From Anaerobutyricum hallii (GTDB lineage Bacteria > Bacillota > Clostridia > Lachnospirales > Lachnospiraceae), in assembly GCF_900209925.1 (NCBI RefSeq), contig NZ_LT907978.1, positions 1,795,219 to 1,859,218 on the forward strand: 64,000 nucleotides of DNA. The letters run 5' to 3'. Of this stretch, positions 27,622 to 37,676 are shown piece by piece. Both the position numbers and the translations under genes were made by a program. Each line of letters begins with the position of its first letter. The first letter of the stretch is position 1. The notes beneath the pieces were generated by a model. It saw only the letters and a program-made list of their open reading frames with translations, had not been told where the DNA came from and did not search any database.

Positions 27622-30600
27622 TTATAAATATTCCTCAAAATATGCCTCTAATTGTTCTGAAGACATCAGAACTTTACGTGGCTTTGTTCCTTCTTCCGGT
27701 CCTACGATTCCAGCATCTGCAAGCTGATCAACAATCCTTGCTGCCCTGTTAAATCCCACCTTAAACATCCTCTGAATCATACCAATAGAAGCTTTATCTT
27801 TTTCAATAACAAAACGGGCTGCTGCCTCAAAATATTCATCTTTTTCCTGTGAAATAGCTGCACTGTTTAATTTACTTTCGATTTTTTCAGTAACTTCTGT
27901 ATCATACACTGCAACATCTTCGTTCTCTTTTAAGAACTCTACTACATCACTAATTTCACTATCTGAAATAAATGCCCCCTGTACACGTACTGGTTTAGAA
28001 TATCCAGCCGGATAAAATAACATGTCTCCTTTTCCAAGAAGCTTCTCTGCACCGTTCATATCAATGATGGTACGGCTGTCTACACCAGATGAAACAGAAA
28101 AGGCGATTCTTGACGGTACATTTGCCTTGATCAGACCAGTAATAACATTAACAGATGGTCTTTGCGTTGCAATCACCAGATGAATTCCTGCTGCCCTTGC
28201 AAGCTGTGATAAACGTACAATCGCATCTTCCACCTCGCCAGGCGCAACCATCATAAGGTCAGCAAGCTCATCAATAATAATAACGATCTGTGGCATTTTC
28301 TTAATTGTTTCTGGATCAATCTCCCCTGATTTCTGAAGTTCTTTTACCTTTTTATTATATCCTTCAATATTTCTAACACCGGTTTCTGTAAACTTTTTAT
28401 AACGGTTCGTCATCTCTGCTACCGCCCAGTTCAGCGCACCAGATGCTTTTTTCGGATCTGTCACGACTGGAATCAAAAGATGCGGAATACCATTATAAAT
28501 ACTAAGTTCCACCATCTTAGGATCAACCATAATAAGTTTTACCTCTTCTGGAGAAGCCTTGTACAAAATACTCATGATCAAAGTATTAATACAGACCGAC
28601 TTACCGGAACCGGTTGCTCCGGCAATCAATAAATGCGGCATCTTTGCAAGATCTGTAACAACGGTTTTTCCACCGATATCTTTTCCTACAGCAAATGCAA
28701 GTCTGGACTTAAAATTTTTAAAAGTACTGCTTTCTATCAGATCACGAAAATGTACTGTCTGATTGTGCTTGTTTGGGATTTCAATTCCTATCGCTGCTTT
28801 TCCGGGAATTGGTGCTTCAATTCGAATATCTGAAGCAGCCAGGTTCAGCTTAATATCATCCGTAAGTGAAAGAATCTTGCTTACCTTCGTTCCCTGCTCA
28901 GGAAACATCTCATACCTTGTTACAGACGGGCCACAGCTAATGTCTGTAATCGTTACATTAACCCCAAAGCTTTCCAAAGTCTGCTGAAGCTTCAATGCAG
29001 TTTCTTTTAAATACTGTTCATATCCGGAAGATTGTGTCTGTTGTTCTTTTATAAGAAGAGTAACCGGTGGAAAAATGTAATCCTTTCCTTCTGCCTTTTT
29101 TCTATCAGGGACAGCAGCTTCTTTTGCTTTAATTTCTTTAACTACTGTTTCATTAGATATAATCTCGTTATCCTTAGCTTCACTTTCTATCACTTCATTA
29201 TCTGAAATATTTGAAATTTCACTGGCATTTTCTTCATTATCTGCCGCTTCATTATTTATATCTACAACTTCATTGGTCATAGCTGCTACATTGGCTGTCT
29301 CACTATCTATAAGCTTACATTCCGTTGTCTCCTTATCTTTTTCTTTATCTTTTTCCTCATCATTGATTCTTTCAGCCTCTATCGTTGATTGCGAGAAATC
29401 AGGGAGATTTACTGAAATATCTTCTTCTAAAATCGCATCTGCTTCTGATACAATATTCTCAACAGATTCTTTGACAGAAGTTTTTAATCCACTTATCTTG
29501 ATTTCTTCCGGCAAAGAGGTATGAAATCCTCCCTTTGCTTTATGAGGTGCTTCATATACGTCCTCTTCTTTTTCTTTTTGATTCGTTTCTTCTTCAAAGG
29601 AGGATGCAGATTCTTTTATTTCGTCAGGGAATGTAAATGCACTGAAATCCAGCTTACCCTGAAACGGTTCTGTCTTCCCATCTTCTTCTGTAAAAGGATA
29701 GATTCTTGGATGAAGTTCTTTTACACAATCTTTTCGTTTCACTTCATCAGAGGACGTAAATAATGGAACATTTACTTTTAAATCCTGTAAGTTCTTTACT
29801 GATTCTGTCTTATCTGTTTTTTCCCGGGCACTTCCTTTCTGCGATCTACGTTCTTCTAATTCCTTTACTTTTTCCTCGCATTGTTCCGTTCTGCGCTTCT
29901 CCGTTGTTTTCTTTTTACCATTTTTCATCTTTAAAAATGACTTTGTTCTATCTGGAATTTCTTCTTCATCAAGATTAATCAAAATATCTTCTGTAGCAGC
30001 AACTTCCCTCTCCAGTTGTTTTTGCTGAGCAGCTTTTTTCCATTCTTCTCTTGATGTTTTCATGTCTTTTACAATCTTTTTGAAAAAAGACACAAAAGAA
30101 CGCTGTGTGAGCAAAATACAGGATAACAGGAAAATGCAAAAGAGAATTACCATAGCTCCTGCCGTCCCAAAGCCTTCTTTTAACAATAGGGCGATTCCAC
30201 CACCGATAATTCCTCCTGTCACATGATTATTGATTGCCAGTGAAAATAAATCATGTACTGTTATGGAAGCACCTTTATACAACAACTGAGAAAGTGCAGA
30301 CACTTCCATCAAAATGATAAAACCTGCGCCACACTTTTTCATCGCCAGTGTACTATAATCATTTGCAATTAAGATGGTTACGCCAAGGAAAAAGAATACC
30401 GGCATAACAAACTGTGCACAGCCAAAAATACCAAAAAAGAAACTTGCAAGCCACTTTCCGATCATCCCACAATGACCAAAATTACTAAACATCATCAGAA
30501 CAACTAATCCGAATGAAACAACAAGCGTTATCTCATTGCTCATAGGAATACCCTCATCTCTTTGCGTATAGTTTCTTTGTGCACTGTTTTTTTGTGCACT

Positions 30601-30738
30601 GTTTTTTTGTGCCGTTCCTTTTTTTCTTCTTGTTGTGCTGCCCTTTGCGGTACTTTTCCTTGTCACATTACTGCCCGGTGCTGTTTTCTTTGTCGTTTTT
30701 CGTTTTGTTTTATTCTCGTTTGTTTTACTATTTGCCAT
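27622..30738 (-). CDS. ftsK: DNA translocase FtsK/SpoIIIE
   Basis: The 1038-residue protein pumps DNA through the division septum. It has a Lys/Thr-rich start, four membrane helices (about residues 75-230), a long low-complexity linker rich in Glu, Asn and Lys with repeated NE/SE motifs (about 300-600), a RecA-like motor with Walker A (AGATGSGKS) and Walker B ([11 protein letters not shown]), and the C-terminal gamma domain ([20 protein letters not shown]) that reads KOPS sites. The ATG at 30738 is favoured over the GTG at 30747, since AAAGG lies 9 nt before it. Confidence 0.93.
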   Translation of the reverse strand: MANSKTNENKTKRKTTKKTAPGSNVTRKSTAKGSTTRRKKGTAQKNSAQKNSAQRNYTQRDEGIPMSNEITLVVSFGLVVLMMFSNFGHCGMIGKWLASFFFGIFGCAQFVMPVFFFLGVTILIANDYSTLAMKKCGAGFIILMEVSALSQLLYKGASITVHDLFSLAINNHVTGGIIGGGIALLLKEGFGTAGAMVILFCIFLLSCILLTQRSFVSFFKKIVKDMKTSREEWKKAAQQKQLEREVAATEDILINLDEEEIPDRTKSFLKMKNGKKKTTEKRRTEQCEEKVKELEERRSQKGSAREKTDKTESVKNLQDLKVNVPLFTSSDEVKRKDCVKELHPRIYPFTEEDGKTEPFQGKLDFSAFTFPDEIKESASSFEEETNQKEKEEDVYEAPHKAKGGFHTSLPEEIKISGLKTSVKESVENIVSEADAILEEDISVNLPDFSQSTIEAERINDEEKDKEKDKETTECKLIDSETANVAAMTNEVVDINNEAADNEENASEISNISDNEVIESEAKDNEIISNETVVKEIKAKEAAVPDRKKAEGKDYIFPPVTLLIKEQQTQSSGYEQYLKETALKLQQTLESFGVNVTITDISCGPSVTRYEMFPEQGTKVSKILSLTDDIKLNLAASDIRIEAPIPGKAAIGIEIPNKHNQTVHFRDLIESSTFKNFKSRLAFAVGKDIGGKTVVTDLAKMPHLLIAGATGSGKSVCINTLIMSILYKASPEEVKLIMVDPKMVELSIYNGIPHLLIPVVTDPKKASGALNWAVAEMTNRYKKFTETGVRNIEGYNKKVKELQKSGEIDPETIKKMPQIVIIIDELADLMMVAPGEVEDAIVRLSQLARAAGIHLVIATQRPSVNVITGLIKANVPSRIAFSVSSGVDSRTIIDMNGAEKLLGKGDMLFYPAGYSKPVRVQGAFISDSEISDVVEFLKENEDVAVYDTEVTEKIESKLNSAAISQEKDEYFEAAARFVIEKDKASIGMIQRMFKVGFNRAARIVDQLADAGIVGPEEGTKPRKVLMSSEQLEAYFEEYL

Positions 30739-30843
30739 ATATAACACCTTTATATTCTAAGTTTGATACTTCTATCATCATATCACAAATACCCGAAGAA
30801 AAAAAGATGCGTTCTTAAAATAAATAACACTGTTTTTATCTTA

Positions 30844-31524
30844 TTAATTTTTATAATTTCTTCTTTTCCTTCTTCTTTCTATCTCCTGATGCAGCCAGAA
30901 AAGTGCCTCGGAGATACCGCCAACCTCGTGAATCAATCCCTCTTTTACTGCCATTTCTCCTACAAGAATTGTTCCCAGATCTTTTACCATCATCCCCTGT
31001 CGCAGCATCATTCTTTCTATCCTGCTTTTTGTAACTCCGGTATGTGCTTCCACAAATTTAAGAATCCTGTCCTGAATTAATTTGAAATATTCAAAAGTCT
31101 GGGGTGCACCAATTATCGTTCCATTTAAACGTACTGGATGAAGGACCATTGTCGCCGTTGGTGCAATGAATGTTCGATCTGCCGCTACAGATAATGGTAC
31201 ACCAATAGAATGACTGTCACCAATAATTAGAGAAACGGTTGGTTTCTTTATAGATGCAATCATCTCTGCTACGGCTAGCCCACAAGAGCAATCCCCTCCT
31301 ACGGTATTTATAAGGAAGAAAATTCCCTCTATTTCTTCACTATCCTGTGCTTTTGCCAAAATAGGAAGTAAATGTTCATACTTTGTCGTCTTTATTCGCT
31401 CTGATGACAGATTATGTCCTTCGATTTCACCAATAATTGACAAAAACAAAATATGATGTCCTGATATCCCATCTTCCAGTACGATTTCTCCAACTTCTAA
31501 TAAATTATTTAACTGCTGATTCAT
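30844..31524 (-). CDS. tepA: ClpP-like serine protease (TepA family)
   Basis: The 226-residue protein belongs to the ClpP/crotonase-like TepA group. The nucleophile Ser is in IGDSHSIGVPL, the His in TMVLHPVRL, and the fold-defining NTVGGDCSCGLAVAEMI is present. TepA/YmfB lies beside ftsK (spoIIIE) in many Bacillota and has been linked to protein export, although the substrate is not settled. It lacks a signal peptide. The C-terminus is Arg/Lys-rich. Confidence 0.85.
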   Translation of the reverse strand: MNQQLNNLLEVGEIVLEDGISGHHILFLSIIGEIEGHNLSSERIKTTKYEHLLPILAKAQDSEEIEGIFFLINTVGGDCSCGLAVAEMIASIKKPTVSLIIGDSHSIGVPLSVAADRTFIAPTATMVLHPVRLNGTIIGAPQTFEYFKLIQDRILKFVEAHTGVTKSRIERMMLRQGMMVKDLGTILVGEMAVKEGLIHEVGGISEALFWLHQEIERRRKRRNYKN

Positions 31525-31566
31525 GAGCTGCCTCCTGTATTTTTTTCTAGCATACCCATTTCAAGC

Positions 31567-31613
31567 AAAAAAACACCAGAGAACTCCATTACATTTCACT
31601 CTCCAGTGTTTTC
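31567..31613 (-). terminator. Terminator of the solute-binding lipoprotein gene
   Basis: On the minus strand CACTGGAGAG pairs imperfectly with CTCTGGTG, followed by TTTTTTT, immediately after the stop of the gene at 31617. Confidence 0.8.
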
Positions 31614-31616
31614 TTT

Positions 31617-32294
31617 TTATTTAGAAACTTTATAAAACTTATGATTATTCTGAAACTGACTACTCACCTTCAAACAATTCCAGTTTTTAAAAGCGTCCAT
31701 ATGTGCATCATAATATTCTTTATCTAAAATCAATGCCTGGGAATATCCCTTCTCTATATCTCCTATCGCTTCCTCTACATGCGAAAACGTGATTGCCCGT
31801 CCTTTGTATTTATTTTCAAGATATTTTGCAAATCTTTCTTCACCGGCTCCAGCCGGTGCTGCAATTATTTTATTTTTGAGACTTCGCATATCAAGTAATC
31901 TGCTTTCTTTCGGAACCAATACACAAATATCTGATGTGTAAAATTCACTTCCAGAAAGAACTTCCTTTTCTCCGGTTTTTACGACTGTACTGCCAATAAA
32001 GCCATCAACAGATTGTTCTGAAAGACTTTGTTCTGAAGCAGAAATATCCATCGGAACAAACATATAAGTAAACGACTGTTCTTTTGAAAGCTTATCTAAA
32101 AATGTCACATACAAACCTTTTTCTGTGCCATCAGCGTCTTTATAATAATATGGCGCATTGTTATCAACTACACCAATATAATAATCTACTTTCTTCTCCG
32201 TTTTCTTTTTTTGATTGCCAAATTGACATCCTGCAAGAATACATAAAAGTAACAACGTTATGATTCCCAGTGTAAATTGCTTTCTTTTTTGCAT
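31617..32294 (-). CDS. Solute-binding lipoprotein, SBP_bac_3 type
   Basis: A lipoprotein signal (LLLLCILAGC, Cys 23) is followed by a family 3 solute-binding fold (YYIGVVDNNAPYYYKDADGTEKGLYVTFLDKL, and later IIAAPAGAGEERFAKYLE), so the protein probably captures an amino acid or similar ligand at the cell surface. It is short for the family (225 residues) and no ABC permease or ATPase gene is nearby, so a sensing role is also possible. A hairpin leader that recurs before another gene (58.8 kb) ends about 20 nt before its start. Confidence 0.8.
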   Translation of the reverse strand: MQKRKQFTLGIITLLLLCILAGCQFGNQKKKTEKKVDYYIGVVDNNAPYYYKDADGTEKGLYVTFLDKLSKEQSFTYMFVPMDISASEQSLSEQSVDGFIGSTVVKTGEKEVLSGSEFYTSDICVLVPKESRLLDMRSLKNKIIAAPAGAGEERFAKYLENKYKGRAITFSHVEEAIGDIEKGYSQALILDKEYYDAHMDAFKNWNCLKVSSQFQNNHKFYKVSK

Positions 32295-32315
32295 TCGGAC
32301 CCTCCTGTTAATTTT

Positions 32316-32374
32316 AATGTACTCTCAAAGCCTCCACTACACTTGCTTTTGTGAGAAGATTATGAGAGTATATT
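32316..32374 (-). promoter_or_regulatory. Recurrent hairpin leader, copy 1
   Basis: On the minus strand, AATATACTCTCA pairs with TGAGAGTACATT across a 35-nt loop holding ACAAAAGCAAGTGTA. The same arms and the loop motif ACAAAAGYAAGTGYA occur at 58812-58890, again just before a ribosome-binding site in sense. It sits between the HsdM-like stop and the SBP start. Not a riboswitch class I can name. Confidence 0.55.
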
Positions 32375-33747
32375 TATAGTCCCAGCTCATGTCTGTAAAT
32401 CTGTATTCTTTTTTCTATTTCATCTAATTCCTTATTGATTTCCTGAATACGTGCCTTTCCCTGTTCTACATCAATTGCTGTATCCTGCATAATTTTTGTA
32501 ATATAACGGGGCAGATTTAAATTATAATCATTTTCCTGAATCATTGCTTTAGATACACACGAGCATAATCCGGGAATCGTTTTTCGCTCCATCCAGAGTG
32601 TCTGTAAGTTTTTTACCTGTTCTCTATTAAATTCTTCCACTTCAGAACAATCAAAAAACATCACATCATCTTCACTTCGATTCAACTTTAAAAACAAAAA
32701 GACTTCTGCCTGCCCATTTGAATGAAATATAGTATCTGGAAGTAACATCACCGTATCAAGACAATTTAATTCATCTACAAGATACTTGCGGATCTGTGCT
32801 TCTCTTCCTTCACGATATAACATTGCTCCCGGAAAGATGGCAGCTAGAGAACCATCTTTTTTCAGGCAGGACAATGCTGTTAACAAAAATGGAAATTCTC
32901 CCTTTGTTCCAGAATAAAACTGCTCTTTGCCAACCGAAATTTTTGGTGGCGATACATATTCACCTGCCTCTACGCCTTCTGGCATAAAAATTAAAATATG
33001 GTCAGCACCTTCCGGAAGTTCCTGTCTTGCCTTCCAATCTCTCTTCATGAAGAAATGTAAATCATTTAAGGGAATTCCTTTCATATAACAAAGAATAGTG
33101 AAAATATCAATATATTCTTCTTCCTTTGCATATCCGTAAATATCTGCCTCTTCTCCAGCATTTGTAATATAGGAAGCCAAAATTCCATACTGAAATTCAG
33201 GCAAAAGAAACTTCTTTTTTTCTGACACACTCTGCACATTGTTATTAAAAAAAATATTATATAATTCGCACAGTTCTTCTGATATATACGTATCCTTCTT
33301 TAATCTTGCAAATTCCGTAACTAAAAGAATAAATAAATTGGGATACTGACTCAACAATTCTTCTTTTGGATTCCAACCATTGATTTTTTTTAAAAACTTA
33401 CGAAAAAATCTGGCATAACTTTTTTGTTTTTCCAAAGAATGTACTTTTTCAAGTTTTTTATAAAAAGAAAAGTCTGTCAATTGAAATTCTTTATTAAGCA
33501 TGTGAAGAAAGGAAGAGGCTGATTCCATAAATTTTAAAAAAGAAGCTACCTGAAGCTTCCCTCGTATTGCCATTTTTACTAATTCACCTGGTTTGTATAC
33601 ATCTTCTAATAAGTCATCATGTTTTAAACAAAGATACTGATAAAATAAGAGGAACACACAACTATCTCTGTATTCCTCAAATGTCAGACCCGGATGACTT
33701 TCACTTAAAATCGACAAAAATTCATTATGTATCTGTTCTCTGTCCAT
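32374..33747 (-). CDS. Degenerate HsdM-like protein without SAM-binding motif
   Basis: The N-terminal helical HsdM domain (residues about 1-150) and the C-terminal part (DGSLAAIFPGAMLYREGREAQIRKYLVDEL and LDTVMLLPDTIFHSNGQAEVFLFLKLNR) align well with type I methyltransferase subunits. The SAM motif (DPACGSGG) is absent, and where NPPF/NPPY should lie the sequence reads LIFMPEGVEAGE. It should therefore not methylate DNA. A coiled coil ends the protein. It follows a half-size HsdS gene, with no HsdR. It could be a DNA-binding or regulatory relic. The start follows AAGGGGAA. Confidence 0.8.
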   Translation of the reverse strand: MDREQIHNEFLSILSESHPGLTFEEYRDSCVFLLFYQYLCLKHDDLLEDVYKPGELVKMAIRGKLQVASFLKFMESASSFLHMLNKEFQLTDFSFYKKLEKVHSLEKQKSYARFFRKFLKKINGWNPKEELLSQYPNLFILLVTEFARLKKDTYISEELCELYNIFFNNNVQSVSEKKKFLLPEFQYGILASYITNAGEEADIYGYAKEEEYIDIFTILCYMKGIPLNDLHFFMKRDWKARQELPEGADHILIFMPEGVEAGEYVSPPKISVGKEQFYSGTKGEFPFLLTALSCLKKDGSLAAIFPGAMLYREGREAQIRKYLVDELNCLDTVMLLPDTIFHSNGQAEVFLFLKLNRSEDDVMFFDCSEVEEFNREQVKNLQTLWMERKTIPGLCSCVSKAMIQENDYNLNLPRYITKIMQDTAIDVEQGKARIQEINKELDEIEKRIQIYRHELGL

Positions 33748-33760
33748 CCGATTCCCCTTT

Positions 33761-34354
33761 TTATATTTTTTCTAAATAGTGCATCATTTCTTCTGTCAAA
33801 ATTGCTTCTTCTAAACGCATTTTTTCCATGAGCAATACTTCTTTTCTCTTCTGATAATAATACAGCTTACCAATGGACATCTGCGTTGACAAATTCGGGC
33901 ACTCGATCATCAGCTGACGAATCATATGAACTGACAATACTTTGACAGAAGAATTCCCCTGAATAGCAATCATTCTCTGTCTTTTTATTTCAGGATGCTC
34001 ATTAAAATACCACGCAAAATAATAAGGATCCATAATTCCATTCTGAAACTCTATAGAGACAAAATTTGATGGAATAATTTTCCCTTCATGCTGCTTTTCT
34101 AATACAGCAGCGCGGTGGAAGGAGGTCAGCCCTATTACAATACTGTGTTCTTTTGCCAGATTCAGATTCTTAGTCTTTTTTCTATCAACCAAAGCAGTTG
34201 GTACTTCATAGTCCCATACTCCATTTTCCTCATCTATCAGCTGACTGATCGTAAGAATGGGATATTCCTCTCCCTCACTTAATATCTTTGGCTTTATTCT
34301 GTTTAATACCACACCATGTGTAATCTGACTGATCTGCTCTAAAAGGAGTTCCAA
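33761..34354 (-). CDS. Single-domain HsdS-like specificity protein
   Basis: The 197-residue protein looks like one target-recognition domain plus one helical spacer of a type I S subunit: EEYPILTISQLID at the start, IPSNFVSIEFQNGIMDPYYFAWYFN in the middle, and a long helix at the end. Full HsdS has two such halves, so it would act as a dimer. TTG at 34354 is the start, with GGGGAGG 9 nt before it. It lies only 27 nt after pnp and 13 nt before the HsdM-like gene, so the pair may be transcribed from the pnp promoter. Confidence 0.75.
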   Translation of the reverse strand: MELLLEQISQITHGVVLNRIKPKILSEGEEYPILTISQLIDEENGVWDYEVPTALVDRKKTKNLNLAKEHSIVIGLTSFHRAAVLEKQHEGKIIPSNFVSIEFQNGIMDPYYFAWYFNEHPEIKRQRMIAIQGNSSVKVLSVHMIRQLMIECPNLSTQMSIGKLYYYQKRKEVLLMEKMRLEEAILTEEMMHYLEKI

Positions 34355-34381
34355 CCTTCACTGCCTCCCCGTAACAATAAT

Positions 34382-36475
34382 TTATTTGATGATCTCACGA
34401 AGTGCAAGATTAATTCTTCCCATCTTATCAATTTCAAGAACTTTTACTTTTACTTTATCACCAATATTAACAACGTCTTCTACCTTCTCTACTCTTTCTT
34501 TAGAAAGCTTGGAGATATGAATCAGACCATCTTTATTAGGAGCCAACTGCACAAATGCACCAAAGTTCATAATACGGACTACTTCTCCTTCATAAATTTT
34601 ACCTGCTTCTACTGGTTCTACAATAAGACGAATAATTTCCATCGCTCTGTCGATCATAGCCTGATCTACTCCACAGATGTCTACTCTTCCTTCATCATTA
34701 ATATCAATCTTTACACCAGTTTCATCAATAATTGCATTGATTGTTTTACCCTGTTTTCCAATAATCTCACTGATCTTATCTGGATCTACATGCATCTGCA
34801 TGATCTTTGGAGCATATTCTCCAACATGATCTCTTGGTGTAGAAATCACTGGTTCCATAACATTAGTAAGGATATGTTCACGAGCTTCTTTTGTACGTGA
34901 AATTGCTTCGCGGATAATGTCCGGTGTCAATCCATGAATCTTAATATCCATCTGGATTGCTGTAATACCATCATGTGTACCTGCAACCTTAAAGTCCATA
35001 TCTCCGAAGAAGTCTTCTAATCCCTGAATATCTGTCAGTACAATGTAATCATCATCACTGTCTCCTGTTACAAGACCTGTAGAAATACCTGCAACTGGTT
35101 TCTTGATCGGAACACCGGCTGCCATCAAAGATAAAGTAGAAGCACAGATACTTGCCTGAGAAGTAGAACCATTAGATTCTAATGTCTCAGAAACAGTACG
35201 AATAGCATATGGGAATTCATCTTCACTAGGAAGTACTGGAACTAATGCCCTTTCTGCTAACGCACCATGTCCGATTTCACGACGTCCCGGACCACGACTA
35301 GGCTTTGTTTCACCTACAGAGTAGCTAGGGAAATTATAATGATGCATATATCTCTTCGATGTTACATTTGCATCAAGACCGTCAATCTTCTGTGCTTCAG
35401 ATAATGGTGCTAATGTTGTAATTGTCATAATCTGTGTCTGTCCGCGGGTAAACATACCTGAACCATGTACTCTAGGTAAAAGATCAATCTCAGCAGCAAG
35501 TGGACGGATTTCATTGATTGCACGACCATCTGGACGCTTATGATCCTTTAAGATCATCTTTCGAACGGTCTTCTTCTGGAACTTATAAACGGCATCATCA
35601 ATTAATGGAAGCCAGTCTTCGTGTTCCTCTGCATAACGCTCTTCCAGTTTTTCTTTAATCTGTCGGATATTCTCTTCACGAACCTGTTTTACATCGGTAA
35701 ATACTGCTTCTTCCATCGCTTCCGGTGTAATAAAGGATACCATATCATCCCATAAATCTTCCGGTGTATCTACATGTTCGTATTCATGCTTTTCTTTACC
35801 ACATTCTTCTACAATACGGTCAATAAACTTAATAACTTCTTTATTTACTTCATGTGCCTTGAAGATAGCTTCAATCATCTTATCTTCCGGAACCTCATTC
35901 GCACCAGCTTCGATCATAATAACCTTCTCGGCTGTAGAAGCAACTGTAAGTGCAAGATCAGAAACTAACTGCTGATCCGCTGTAGGGTTCACGATAAACT
36001 CACCGTCAATAAGACCAATTCTTGTTCCGGCGATCGGACCATCAAATGGAATATCTGAAATAGATGTTGCAACAGAAGCGCCAAGCATTGCTGTTACTTC
36101 TGGTGAACAATTAGGATCCACTGCCATAACCAGATTATTCAATGTTACATCATTTCTATAATCTTTAGGGAATAACGGACGCATTGGACGGTCAATTACA
36201 CGAGAAGTAAGAACTGCATGTTCGGATGCCTTTCCTTCTCTCTTATTAAATCCTCCCGGAATCTTACCTACCGCATACATCTTCTCCTCAAACTCCACAC
36301 TCAGAGGGAAGAAGTCAATTCCTTCTCTTGGCTTTTCTGAAGCTGTTGCTGTAGATAAAACCACTGTATCACCATAACGCATAAGAGCAGCACCATTCGC
36401 CTGCGCTGCCACTTTTCCAATCTCAACTGTTAATGTTCTTCCGGCCAGTTCCATAGAAAACTGTTTTACCATCAT
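34382..36475 (-). CDS. pnp: Polyribonucleotide nucleotidyltransferase (PNPase)
   Basis: PNPase (697 residues) degrades RNA from the 3' end with phosphate. It has two RNase PH-like cores (the second with GRREIGHGALAERAL and DIQGLEDFFGDMDFKVAGT), a KH domain (MQMHVDPDKISEIIGKQGKTINAI) and an S1 domain (GEVVRIMNFGAFVQLAPNKDGLIHISKL). AGGAGG precedes two ATGs. A long hairpin leader lies upstream, which recalls RNase III-dependent autoregulation of pnp in Escherichia coli. rpsO is not seen upstream. Confidence 0.95.
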   Translation of the reverse strand: MMVKQFSMELAGRTLTVEIGKVAAQANGAALMRYGDTVVLSTATASEKPREGIDFFPLSVEFEEKMYAVGKIPGGFNKREGKASEHAVLTSRVIDRPMRPLFPKDYRNDVTLNNLVMAVDPNCSPEVTAMLGASVATSISDIPFDGPIAGTRIGLIDGEFIVNPTADQQLVSDLALTVASTAEKVIMIEAGANEVPEDKMIEAIFKAHEVNKEVIKFIDRIVEECGKEKHEYEHVDTPEDLWDDMVSFITPEAMEEAVFTDVKQVREENIRQIKEKLEERYAEEHEDWLPLIDDAVYKFQKKTVRKMILKDHKRPDGRAINEIRPLAAEIDLLPRVHGSGMFTRGQTQIMTITTLAPLSEAQKIDGLDANVTSKRYMHHYNFPSYSVGETKPSRGPGRREIGHGALAERALVPVLPSEDEFPYAIRTVSETLESNGSTSQASICASTLSLMAAGVPIKKPVAGISTGLVTGDSDDDYIVLTDIQGLEDFFGDMDFKVAGTHDGITAIQMDIKIHGLTPDIIREAISRTKEAREHILTNVMEPVISTPRDHVGEYAPKIMQMHVDPDKISEIIGKQGKTINAIIDETGVKIDINDEGRVDICGVDQAMIDRAMEIIRLIVEPVEAGKIYEGEVVRIMNFGAFVQLAPNKDGLIHISKLSKERVEKVEDVVNIGDKVKVKVLEIDKMGRINLALREIIK

Positions 36476-36506
36476 TTAAACCTCCTAAAAATATATATTA
36501 AATACA

Positions 36507-36583
36507 GGGAAGGTTTCCGAAACAACTGAAAAAGACACTGGGCATGCAATGTCCTTTTCAGAAGTCTCGGGCACATCCTTCCC
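36507..36583 (-). promoter_or_regulatory. Long imperfect hairpin in the pnp leader
   Basis: On the minus strand, GGGAAGG pairs with CCTTCCC at the base, CCGA with TCGG in the middle and CTGAAAAGGACA with TGTCTTTTTCAG near the top. It starts 31 nt before the pnp start. In E. coli, RNase III cuts such a stem and PNPase then represses itself; a similar role here is inference. Confidence 0.5.
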
Positions 36584-36682
36584 ATAGTCATAAATTATGA
36601 CCTAATCTTTACCATTCTATCACAGGATAAAAAAAACTGCAATAGTTGAGGTTACTATTTAATTCATTAAGAGAAAACAGAC

Positions 36683-36799
36683 GAAAAAAGAAATACTACC
36701 ATATCCCATCTGCTCTGTAGTCGCTGTGTTTAAGATGCTTATCCGCATCTTAAACACGCTCCAAAGCCGCATCTGGGATATGATAGTATTTCTTTTTTC
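36683..36799 (-). repeat. 117-bp hairpin, type I copy B
   Basis: Arms 36683-36708 and 36774-36799 (26 nt, one mismatch) flank a 65-nt core almost identical to those at 17.2, 52.2 and 62.7 kb. The right flank is TTTTGGCTCCAGAAGG, a module found in other mosaic repeats, instead of the TGTAGATTT flank. It lies between the Mrr remnant and pnp. Confidence 0.85.
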
Positions 36800-37055
36800 T
36801 GTGTTTTGGCTCCAGAAGGAATGAATGCAATAGTCTTTGGAGAGAGAGATGGGGAAGAGGACAGAAAGGTTCCTGCTTGCTCGGAAGATTTCTTCCATGG
36901 CAGCAGGTTGTTGAAATTTCGTAAGCAAGTAATCTTTGGATACCGTTCTTTAAAAGTCCCTTCCGGATTTTTAAATCGCTTATACATGTCCATAATAATG
37001 TTTACAAATCACGAGATATTTTTTCAATTACTAAACTATACAAACCCCAAAGTAT
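36800..37055 (+). other. Repeat-derived gap
   Basis: Apart from the TTGGCTCCAGAAGG module at its left end the stretch has short unrelated inverted repeats (GGAAGATTTCTTCC) and no plausible gene. Open frames here are by-products of the hairpin. Confidence 0.4.
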
Positions 37056-37382
37056 TTACTCATCTAAATAAAACTCATCCAACACATACGTCGTCACCGG
37101 CGTAATAAACAATTCATACCGTATAACCAACCTTATCAAATCATTCCCATCAATTAAAGTAATCGGTGTCCCTGCTCTCGCAGCTTCTCTCGCCTGATTT
37201 GTAAATCGGCTATTAGTTATGAAAACACCATAATCTGCCTGATATTTATTCATTGCTTCAATCCCTCCGTCATTTGAGATTTGGATGCTTTTACTCGTGA
37301 ACTGTACTCCCATTTTAGTAAGTAATGCTCTTGAGAACTGTTCGAATTTAGCTGGAGACATTTTTGCAATAGCACTTTGCAA
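37056..37382 (-). pseudogene. Mrr-like restriction endonuclease fragment
   Basis: The frame reads KMSPAKFEQFSRALLTKMGV, then SNDGGIE, MNKYQADYGVFITNSRFTNQAREAARAGTPITLIDGNDLIRLVI, which are the parts before and after the catalytic core of Mrr_cat nucleases. The piece that should carry the catalytic E/QAK residues, between GGI(D/E) and MNKY, is missing, so a deletion of about 35 residues has removed the active site while keeping the frame. N-terminal DNA-binding parts are also absent. Confidence 0.65.
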
Positions 37383-37514
37383 TTTTTATATAATATAACA
37401 TGATTTTTCCTCCCGAATACTTTTCTCATTTGTTTTCTTATTGGTAATCTTTCACGTTCTTTTTTGATATATTTAAGGAAAATTATAACATATTTTCTCT
37501 AATTTCATCATAAA

Positions 37515-37555
37515 AACACGCAGTCTCAGATAATCTTTATCTAAGATTGCGTGTT
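37515..37555 (-). terminator. Terminator-like hairpin after Cys-rich gene pair
   Basis: AACACGCA pairs with TGCGTGTT at the base, with AGATAA/TTATCT at the top and one or two mismatches between. On the minus strand TTTTTATG follows. It lies 120 nt past the 37677 stop. Confidence 0.6.
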
Positions 37556-37676
37556 ATATTTTTTATAGAGACCTCTAAGAGATTCTTAGCTATCTATTTT
37601 AGAACTTCCTTAGAGTCTTTTTACATCTATTCTGGACCCCCTGACCTACATTTTGTAATCCCCTTCATGGATATTT

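Noticed and set aside
32374-34354. Complete type I restriction-modification system
   Set aside because: No HsdR is present and the HsdM-like protein lacks the SAM and NPPF motifs.
36659-36993. Two overlapping minus-strand frames of 84-89 codons
   Set aside because: They consist of the hairpin arms of repeat copy B and its flank, and similar frames appear at each repeat copy.
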